The notes under the pieces were generated by a model. The model searched no databases. It saw only the letters and a list, made by a program, of their open reading frames with translations, and had not been told where the DNA came from. A stretch of DNA of 64,000 bases, from the NCBI GenBank assembly GCA_017745595.1, contig WMBV01000016.1:1-64000 (forward strand). Reading direction: 5' to 3'. A program made the translations under genes and the position numbers. Shown here in pieces: positions 53,779 through 60,433 of the stretch. Position 1 is the first letter of the stretch. Each line of letters begins with the position of its first letter. This DNA is from Bordetella petrii (GTDB lineage: Bacteria > Pseudomonadota > Gammaproteobacteria > Burkholderiales > Burkholderiaceae_B).

Positions 53779-54699
53779 TTGAAATTGCATATCGCCGTGG
53801 CCCAGATGGGGCCCATTGCGCGCAGCGACGCGCGCAGCCACACTGTCGCGCGCTTGTGCGACCTGCTGAAAGACGCCGCGGGCCGGGGCGCCAAATGGGT
53901 GACCTTTCCCGAGCTTGCGCTTACCACCTTCTTTCCGCGCTGGGACATCGCGGATCCGCAAGAGGCGCAAAGCTTTTTCGAAAAGGAAATGCCGGGTAAA
54001 GACACCCAGCCGCTGTTCGACCTGGCCCGCAAGCTGGGGGTGGGGTTCTACCTGGGGTACGCCGAACTGGATGGCGGGCGGCAGTTCAATACCAGCATCC
54101 TGGTCGACGGCCAGGGCGACATCATCGGGAAGTACCGCAAGATCCATATTCCGGGCGACGCGCAGTCCCAGGACGGCTATCCCATCCAGCACCTGGAAAA
54201 GAAGTACTTCGAGGTGGGCGACCTGGGCTTTCCGGTGTTCGATGCCGGCGAAACCCGTATCGGCATGTGCATCTGCAATGACCGGCGCTGGCCCGAAACC
54301 TATCGGGTCATGGGCCTGCAGGCCGTCGACCTGGTCATGCTGGGCTACAACACGCCCACTGGCTACGGCCGGCTGGGCGAACCCAGGCATTTGCCGCTGC
54401 ACCATCATCATCTGTCGCTGCAGGCGTCGGCCTACCAGAACACCTGCTGGATCGCGGCCGCGGCCAAGGCCGGCGTGGAAGAGGGCATCCACATGATAGG
54501 CGGTTCGTGCATCGTCGCGCCCACCGGCGAAATCGCCGTCCAGGCTCTTTCCGAGGACGACGAGGTCATCAACTATGTATGCGACATGAACCTGGCCGAG
54601 GGCTACCGGGGTAATATTTTCCATTTTGAACGGCACCGACGGCCCGAGCACTACCGGGCCATTGTGGAGCGGGTCGGGTCCAGCCGGCAGCCTTTATAA
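53779..54699 (+). CDS. N-carbamoyl-D-amino-acid hydrolase (nitrilase superfamily)
   Basis: A 306-residue carbon-nitrogen hydrolase with catalytic Glu45 (FPELALTTFFPRW), Lys121 (RKIHIPG) and Cys166 (C-I-C-N-D-R-R-W-P-E). CNDRRWPETYRVMGL, GYNTPT and GGSCIVAPTGEI match the Agrobacterium D-carbamoylase closely from memory. Reaction: N-carbamoyl-D-amino acid to D-amino acid, CO2 and ammonia. The start is TTG 53779 with AGGAG six bases upstream. No hydantoinase gene is next to it, so the carbamoyl compounds may arise elsewhere or be imported. Confidence 0.9.
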   Translation: MKLHIAVAQMGPIARSDARSHTVARLCDLLKDAAGRGAKWVTFPELALTTFFPRWDIADPQEAQSFFEKEMPGKDTQPLFDLARKLGVGFYLGYAELDGGRQFNTSILVDGQGDIIGKYRKIHIPGDAQSQDGYPIQHLEKKYFEVGDLGFPVFDAGETRIGMCICNDRRWPETYRVMGLQAVDLVMLGYNTPTGYGRLGEPRHLPLHHHHLSLQASAYQNTCWIAAAAKAGVEEGIHMIGGSCIVAPTGEIAVQALSEDDEVINYVCDMNLAEGYRGNIFHFERHRRPEHYRAIVERVGSSRQPL

Positions 54700-54719
54700 A
54701 AACGAGACGGAGGGCATTC

Positions 54720-55364
54720 ATGGCCTCGAGAGTGGATGCGGGCAAACAGCAAGGCTTTTCCAAGCAGGCCATGGGCGCCCGCCTTCGGGGCATACGCAAA
54801 GACAAGGGGTTCACCCTCAAGCAGTTATCGGCGGTTTCGGGGGTGGCCCTGTCTACCCTGTCGAAGGCCGAGCTGGGGCAGACGGCCCTGAGCTACGAAA
54901 AATTCGTGGCCATCGCTCTGGCGCTCGACGTGGATATGTCGCTGTTGTTGCAGGGCGGCGGCGACCAGCTGCCGCACCGCCTGAACGGCGAAGTGCTGAC
55001 CGCCAGCACCCTGGAGCAGCACGACTACCAGACCGCGACCTATCGCCATCAGTTCCTGTTCAGCGAGGCCTCGGGCAAGGTCATGACGCCCATCCTGGCC
55101 ACCATTTTTTCTCGCGACCTGAAAGAGTTCGCCGAATACATCAAGCACCCGGGCCAGGAATTCACCTACGTGCTGTCGGGCGCGGTACGCATCGTGTTCG
55201 AAAATGGAGAGGTGATCCGGCTCAAGCGCCACGAAGCGGCTTACTTCGACAGTTCGATCGGCCACGTGTATTTGTCGACCAGCAAGGCGCCCGCCCGCGT
55301 GCTGGCGGTTTGCACGGATATGCCGGAACAGGCGTACGCTAGAACGGCCAGAAAACCGGGATGA
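54720..55364 (+). CDS. XRE-family regulator with C-terminal cupin domain
   Basis: A 214-residue regulator. The HTH_3 domain is at about 19-73 (ARLRGIRKDKGFTLKQLSAV, then S-G-V-A-L-S-T-L-S-K) and the cupin at about 125-200 (EFTYVLSGAVRIVFENGEVI). The architecture is that of PuuR/MppR-like sensors of small metabolites. It is the last gene of the D-amino-acid/peptide cluster (20 bp after the carbamoylase) and the natural candidate to bind the dyad at 43703-43742. Its last 26 bases overlap the end of the convergent SLC13 gene. Confidence 0.9.
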   Translation: MASRVDAGKQQGFSKQAMGARLRGIRKDKGFTLKQLSAVSGVALSTLSKAELGQTALSYEKFVAIALALDVDMSLLLQGGGDQLPHRLNGEVLTASTLEQHDYQTATYRHQFLFSEASGKVMTPILATIFSRDLKEFAEYIKHPGQEFTYVLSGAVRIVFENGEVIRLKRHEAAYFDSSIGHVYLSTSKAPARVLAVCTDMPEQAYARTARKPG

Positions 55365-57105
55365 AGATCACCCCCAGCACCCAGAAAATCAGGTTCAGCG
55401 GCAACCCGACCTTCAAGAAATCGCTGAAGCGATAGCCCCCTGCGCCATAGACCATGGTGTTGGTCTGGTAGCCCACCGGCGTGGCAAAGCTGGTCGAGGC
55501 CGCGAAGGTGACGGCGATCAGGAAGGGCGTGGCGTCCACGTCCATCATCTTGGCCGTGGACATGCCGATGGGCGTAAGCAGTACGGCGGCCGCGGCGTTG
55601 CTCATGAATTCGGTCAGCACTAGCGACATCAGGTACAAGACGGCCAGTACCGTCAAGGGCCCGTACGCGCTTACCAGCCCGACGGTGTTCTGCACCAGGA
55701 ACTGGGCCGCGCCGGTCTGGCTCATGGCGACGCCCAGCGGCAGCAGGCCGCCCATCAGGATGATGATGCGCCAGTCGATGGCGTCGTAGACGTCTTCGGC
55801 GTCGAGGCAGCCGGCCAGCGTCATGGCCACCGCGCCCACCAGCGAGGTAATGGCGATGGGCGCCCACCCGATGGCCGAAACGCCGATGACCAGCGCCATG
55901 GTGACCAGCGCGAAAGGCGCGCGCCAGCTTCCGGATTTGTCGGGCTGCCGTTCCGACAGCACGATGACGTTGGTGTCTTTGCGCAGGCCGGCCATGCCCG
56001 CTTCGGGAAGCAGGATCAGCAGAATATCGCCGACCTGCAGGCGCACGTTGCGCAGTTCGTCTCGCAGCACCTGGCCGCGGCGGTGGATGCCCAGCGTGGT
56101 CGTGTCGTGGTGCCAGCCCGGGTCCAGCATGCCGAGCGTGCTGCCGATAAGGCGCGAGCGCGGGGCGATCATGACTTCGGCCAGGACCTGCTCTACTTCT
56201 TCGAACGAGCGCTGCTTCAGTTTGAATTCGGCGTTGACTTCCAGCCCGGCGTCGTTGCGCAGTTCGTCCAGCTTCGACCAGTCGCCGCGCGCCAGCAGAA
56301 TATCGCCTTCTTGCAGCGTTTGCGACCGGGGCGACCATACCTTTCTGTTGCCGCGCAGCAGTTCCAGGACGAAGACGCCGAATTCTTCGCTGAGCTTGGC
56401 TTCGCCCACCGAGGTGCCGATGAGGGATGATTCGGGCATGACCCGCAATTCGGTAATGTATTTGCCCAGCTCGTAGTGTTCGACCAGTTCGGCACTGCGG
56501 GTTTCCGGCAGCAGCCAGCGCCCCAGCGTCAGCAGATACAGGCAGCCCGCCACGAAGCAGATTACGCCCAGCCGGGTGAATTCGAACATGGTGAAGCCGG
56601 GGTGGCCCAGGTCTTTGGCCATGCCGTTGACCAGCAGGTTGGTCGAGGTGCCCACCAGCGTGCACACCCCGGCCATTTGCGACACGTACGACAAGGGAAT
56701 CAGCGCCTTGGACGCGGGCATGCCGACGCTGGCCGTGGCCGCCATCACGATCGGCATGAACACCGCCACGACGGCGGTATTGTTCACGAACGGCGCGATG
56801 GCCGCGAGCGCGACGAACAGGATGATCAGGAACTGCGCGGGCGACTTGGCGCGCCCGAGCAAATTGCCGATGCCGGTAAGCGCGCCGCTGTTCTGCAGGC
56901 CCGCGGCCAGCACGAACATGGCCGCCACCGTGACCGTGGCGCTGTTGCTGAAGCCGCTGAGGGCCTGGCCGGTATCCACCAGGCCGGTGAGCGCCAGGCC
57001 GGCAAGCACCAGCAAGGCCACGGCGTCGATGCGCAGTTTTTCGGTGGCGAACAGCACCACCGCGCCGAGAGCAATAGCAAGGACTACGGCGATTTCGATC
57101 GTCAT
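55339..57105 (-). CDS. SLC13-family permease with two TrkA-C (RCK_C) domains
   Basis: A 588-residue inner-membrane transporter. N-terminal spans (about 1-185) include TGQALSGFSNSATVTVAAMF and FVNNTAVVAVFMPIV, the SLC13/CitM-type SNT and NNT motifs. Two cytoplasmic TrkA-C domains occupy about 205-290 and 300-385, and further spans (about 400-588) contain TEFMSNAAAAVLLTPIG. Relatives move dicarboxylates, sulfate or related anions with sodium; substrate unknown. It is convergent with the D-amino-acid cluster and overlaps it by 26 bp, so it is probably a separate unit. Confidence 0.9.
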   Translation of the reverse strand: MTIEIAVVLAIALGAVVLFATEKLRIDAVALLVLAGLALTGLVDTGQALSGFSNSATVTVAAMFVLAAGLQNSGALTGIGNLLGRAKSPAQFLIILFVALAAIAPFVNNTAVVAVFMPIVMAATASVGMPASKALIPLSYVSQMAGVCTLVGTSTNLLVNGMAKDLGHPGFTMFEFTRLGVICFVAGCLYLLTLGRWLLPETRSAELVEHYELGKYITELRVMPESSLIGTSVGEAKLSEEFGVFVLELLRGNRKVWSPRSQTLQEGDILLARGDWSKLDELRNDAGLEVNAEFKLKQRSFEEVEQVLAEVMIAPRSRLIGSTLGMLDPGWHHDTTTLGIHRRGQVLRDELRNVRLQVGDILLILLPEAGMAGLRKDTNVIVLSERQPDKSGSWRAPFALVTMALVIGVSAIGWAPIAITSLVGAVAMTLAGCLDAEDVYDAIDWRIIILMGGLLPLGVAMSQTGAAQFLVQNTVGLVSAYGPLTVLAVLYLMSLVLTEFMSNAAAAVLLTPIGMSTAKMMDVDATPFLIAVTFAASTSFATPVGYQTNTMVYGAGGYRFSDFLKVGLPLNLIFWVLGVIFIPVFWPF

Positions 57106-57144
57106 GCACGGGTTCCCGGGGAATCGTTCGGGAACACTCTACAT

Positions 57145-57171
57145 GATAAGTTGCCGCCGTTGCCACTTATC
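57145..57171. promoter_or_regulatory. small hairpin upstream of the SLC13 gene
   Basis: GATAAGT (57145-57151) pairs with ACTTATC (57165-57171), 40-66 bp before the permease start codon on the minus strand. It may be an operator or the end of the glycine-zipper transcript; nothing more specific is visible in this 100-bp gap. Confidence 0.3.
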
Positions 57172-57205
57172 GGCGTGGCGGATTTTCTACATGAAGCGCG
57201 GGGGC

Positions 57206-57547
57206 CTAGCGGTGATGGCGCTTGCGCCAATGCTTGTCGCCGCGATATTTGTCGTGGCCGCGATAGCCCGCCTGCTTGTAATGGCGGCGGTCGCCGCGGT
57301 CCCAGTGGCGGCGGTGCTTGCGGTGGTCGTCGTCGTCGGTGATGACATGGCCCAGCACGCCGCCGGCGGCGGCGCCGCCCAGGGTCATCCACGGATCGCC
57401 ATCGGACAGCAGCGCCCCGGCCACGCCGCCCAGCCCGGCGCCGATGACCGCATTGCGGGCCTGCTCGTCGGCCAGCGCGGTGGCGCCGGCGCCCAGTGCC
57501 AGCACGCCCGCGAGAACCGCTTGAATCACTCGTTGGTTGAAAGCCAT
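57206..57547 (-). CDS. glycine-zipper 2TM-type small exported protein
   Basis: A 113-residue protein starting MAFNQRVIQAVLAGVLA with a cleavable leader ending near ALA (26). A glycine-zipper region (about 31-68, GAGLGGVAGALLSDGDP then GGAAAGGVLG) is followed by a very basic, His/Arg/Asp-rich tail (DDDDHRKHRRHW...). Such proteins sit in the envelope and are often stress-related, but no function is established for this one. AGGAG lies before ATG 57547; the longer frame from 57604 is less likely. Confidence 0.75.
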   Translation of the reverse strand: MAFNQRVIQAVLAGVLALGAGATALADEQARNAVIGAGLGGVAGALLSDGDPWMTLGGAAAGGVLGHVITDDDDHRKHRRHWDRGDRRHYKQAGYRGHDKYRGDKHWRKRHHR

Positions 57548-57698
57548 CGTTATTCTCCTGTTGCCGGCGGGCCTCGCGATGCGCATGTAGCGAGCCGTAC
57601 GCATCGTGCCCCAGCCGGAATGACCAGCCTGGCAAGCAAGTTATCACTGCCGGGGCGTATCAGTCAGGCAGACAGGGATACCGGGTGTATAAGCTGTT

Positions 57699-59567
57699 TC
57701 AGCCGCTTTCTGGCACCCAGGCGCCCTGAGGCGGCTGAAACCCGTCCGCGCGGGGCTCCGCCGCGTCGGCCGACAGGCGCGGCGGCAGCGTCAGCGTCAC
57801 CCGCGTGCCGTCGGCCAGCGCCTCGATGCGGACCGAGCCGCCCAGGAAGGCGGCGCGCCGGCCCATGTTTCGCACGCCCGTTCCGCCATTGACCGCGCCG
57901 GCATAGGAAACGCCGTCATTGTCGATGGTGATCAGGCCTTCGCCTTGCGGGCCGACGCCGCCGCGCACCGCGATGCGCGTGGCCGGCCCGTGGCGCAAGG
58001 CATTGGTGACGGCTTCTTGCACGATGCGTAGCACGTTCAGCGCGTGTGCCGGCGTCACGCCGGATATCTCGGGCAGCCGCAGCATCGACCATTCCAGCCC
58101 CACGCCCAGGCGCTTCAGCTGGGGTTCGAGCCGCTCGCGCAGGCTGGACAGCGCGGCCACGAGCTCGCGGTCGCCGATGTCCAGGGAATGGATCACGAGG
58201 CGCAGGTCGTCGAGCGCCTCGCGCGCGGTGTGCTCGATGCCGGCCGAGTTTTCACGTTCGGCCAGCGCGATGATCGATGCCAGGTGGCCGCTCAGGCCGT
58301 CGTGCAGGTCTACCGTCAGCCGGTGGCGCTCTTCGCTGCGCACGCGGCCGGCCGCTACGATGCGCTCTTCTTCGTGCAGGCGCCGCAGTTCCGCCTCGCG
58401 CGCGGCCAGCCGCTGCTTGAGATGGGCGTTGGCGCCGTCCACGCGCATCAGGCTCAGGCCCAGCCGGCGCATCAGGATTACCGCGATCGCCACGATCAGC
58501 AATTGGCGATAGTAAAGCGACAGGAAAACCGGGCCGTCGACCTTGCCGGCGACCAACGCGCCGTCGTGCAGCGTGGCCAGGGCAAAGAAGCACAGCGGCA
58601 GCAGCAGCAGCCAGGCTTCCTGTACCTTTTTCGCCAGCGCCCCCCAGGCCGAGATGAGCATCGTGATCAGCGGCGAGACCACCATGATGGGCATTACCAC
58701 GGCGAACAGCACGACGCGGGGCGGCGCCACGCCCAGCGCCATCGCCAGCAGGCAGGCGCCGGGCACGGCCACCACGCAGGCGCGCAGCCAGCGCGGCGGC
58801 GTGGCGCCGTTGATCTTCAGCGCGATGATGTGCAGGATGAAGACGCTCGACATGCTGACCGTGAAGGCATAAGGCAGCCAGCCGAACACGCCGGGAAAGA
58901 TGTCTGCCAGCATGCCCGCATACGAGGCGGTGGACACCACGTGCAGCAGGAACAGCCAGCCGTACAGCGATTCCTGGGGCCGGTAGAGCCAGGCCATCAG
59001 CGTCGCGATGGCCAGCAGCAGCTGGCAGGCCAGCACCATCATGCGCGTGTGCTCCAGCACCAGGATACGCAGCCGGTGATACGGGGCGATCTGCTGCGCA
59101 GTGCCCACGTACACGGGCGACAGGTAGCCGCGCGTGACGCCTGGCGCCTCGAGCAGGATGTCGACCACATGGCGGCCCGCGGCCAGCTGGCGGCCCGACA
59201 ACGGCACCAGGGCCGACACGCCCAGCGTGATGCCCGGGATCAGCGAGTTCGCGCCGGTATCCAGCGCCACGTCGCCGTCCACCGCGATGACGGCGCGGTA
59301 GCTCAGCATGGGAATGAACAGGTATAGCTGCTGCGCGGGCGCCTGGGCCAGCTCGAAGACCATGCGGTAGTAGCCCTGGGCGCGGCCGCGGCCCTGTACG
59401 TGCGGCAGGCCGACCAACGCGGAGGCGTTGTCGGCCGCCGTGAACTGCGCCTGGTCGATGACCTGGGTGTGCCGCGGTACCGGCAGCGTCAGCCACAGCG
59501 GGGTGCTGGCCACCGCCGTTGCCAGCACGGCGAGCACGGCCCAGAACCAGCGCCGGCCTACAGCCAT
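57699..59567 (-). CDS. sensor histidine kinase, 7TM-type, HisKA_3 family
   Basis: A 622-residue sensor. One N-terminal span (about 8-28) leads to a periplasmic jelly-roll-like domain (about 35-165). Seven hydrophobic spans follow (about 168-370), then a coiled coil (380-410), a HisKA_3 dimerisation domain with the phospho-acceptor H422 in V-D-L-H-D-G-L-S-G-H-L, and an HATPase domain (NVLRIVQEAVTNALRHG onward). The layout recalls 7TMR-DISM receptors, which sense small extracellular ligands. ATG 59567 overlaps the regulator stop by ten bases. Divergence from the sulfatase/FGE pair suggests it senses a sulfated compound. Confidence 0.9.
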   Translation of the reverse strand: MAVGRRWFWAVLAVLATAVASTPLWLTLPVPRHTQVIDQAQFTAADNASALVGLPHVQGRGRAQGYYRMVFELAQAPAQQLYLFIPMLSYRAVIAVDGDVALDTGANSLIPGITLGVSALVPLSGRQLAAGRHVVDILLEAPGVTRGYLSPVYVGTAQQIAPYHRLRILVLEHTRMMVLACQLLLAIATLMAWLYRPQESLYGWLFLLHVVSTASYAGMLADIFPGVFGWLPYAFTVSMSSVFILHIIALKINGATPPRWLRACVVAVPGACLLAMALGVAPPRVVLFAVVMPIMVVSPLITMLISAWGALAKKVQEAWLLLLPLCFFALATLHDGALVAGKVDGPVFLSLYYRQLLIVAIAVILMRRLGLSLMRVDGANAHLKQRLAAREAELRRLHEEERIVAAGRVRSEERHRLTVDLHDGLSGHLASIIALAERENSAGIEHTAREALDDLRLVIHSLDIGDRELVAALSSLRERLEPQLKRLGVGLEWSMLRLPEISGVTPAHALNVLRIVQEAVTNALRHGPATRIAVRGGVGPQGEGLITIDNDGVSYAGAVNGGTGVRNMGRRAAFLGGSVRIEALADGTRVTLTLPPRLSADAAEPRADGFQPPQGAWVPESG

Positions 59568-60271
59568 ATCAGGCCCAGGCGCGAGGCCTCGAACACTGCC
59601 TCGGAACGGTTGCCCACCTGCAGCTTGCGGTAGATGTTCTTGATGTGTACGGGCACGGTCTGGCGCGACAGGCCAAGCTGCTCGGCCACTTCGGCGTAGG
59701 TCAGGCCTTTGGCGATGCCCCACAAGATCTCTGTCTCGCGCGGCGTCAGGGCGGCGGTTTCCCGGCAGGGCGCCGAGGCCTGGGCCGGCTGTCCGCGTTC
59801 GCCCAGCCGCCGCACGATGACGCGCGCGATCGACGACGAAATCGGCGAGCGCCCGGCGCGCAATTCTTCAATGGCTTCGATCAGGTCGGCCGGGCCGACA
59901 TCTTTCAACAGGTAACCGGTCGCGCCCGCCTCAATGGCGGCGATCACGATCTCGTTGTCGGCCAGGGCCGAGACCACCATGGCTTCGGCCCGCGGATTGA
60001 TCGCGCGCAGGCGGCGGATACCCTGGATGCCGTGGCCGTCGGGCAGGCGCAGGTCGGTGATGAGCAGGTCGACGGGCTCGCTTTGCAGCACGGCCATGGC
60101 CTGGTCCAGCGTGCCGCAGGCCGCGACCAGGCGGCCGCCCCGCCAGCCCGACAGGATCGACGCGAAACGCAGGCGCAGGGGCTCGTCGTCTTCGACCAGC
60201 AGCGTGCGGCAGAGCGTCGCGTTGCTGTCCCGCCCGGGGTCGGCGCCCGGGCGTTCACTGCCAGATTCCAT
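59558..60271 (-). CDS. NarL/LuxR-family response regulator
   Basis: A 237-residue regulator. The receiver domain (about 22-140) has acidic E27-D28-D29 and phospho-acceptor D73 in LLITDLRLPDG; the LuxR-type HTH (about 170-232) reads LTPRETEILWGIAKGLTYAE, then V-A-E-Q-L-G-L-S-R-Q-T-V. ATG 60271 is chosen because an AAGGGTAAGG site precedes it; ATGs at 60289 and 60349 are possible. It is transcribed before the histidine kinase and diverges from the sulfatase gene. The TGTCAC iterons at 60325-60400 are its likely target. Confidence 0.9.
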   Translation of the reverse strand: MESGSERPGADPGRDSNATLCRTLLVEDDEPLRLRFASILSGWRGGRLVAACGTLDQAMAVLQSEPVDLLITDLRLPDGHGIQGIRRLRAINPRAEAMVVSALADNEIVIAAIEAGATGYLLKDVGPADLIEAIEELRAGRSPISSSIARVIVRRLGERGQPAQASAPCRETAALTPRETEILWGIAKGLTYAEVAEQLGLSRQTVPVHIKNIYRKLQVGNRSEAVFEASRLGLIWL

Positions 60272-60324
60272 CGACCTTACCCTTTTCATGGTATAGGCCA
60301 GCGGCGGGCCGACCTTTAATCTAA

Positions 60325-60400
60325 TGTCACTAGTTTTATCTATTGTCACCAGTTTTCTTAGTTTGTCACGAGACTGGTCGACTTGTCACGCTACTTGTCA
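60325..60400. promoter_or_regulatory. five TGTCA direct repeats, four of them with ~20-bp period
   Basis: TGTCAC begins at 60325, 60344, 60364 and 60384, spacings of 19, 20 and 20 bases, and a fifth partial copy (TGTCA) begins at 60396. Spacing near two helical turns puts the first four on one DNA face. They fill the 162-bp space between the response-regulator and sulfatase starts. The array is probably a regulator-binding site set controlling the divergent promoters. Confidence 0.7.
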
Positions 60401-60433
60401 GCCGATTTTGCCCAGAAAAGGAGCCGCACGCCC

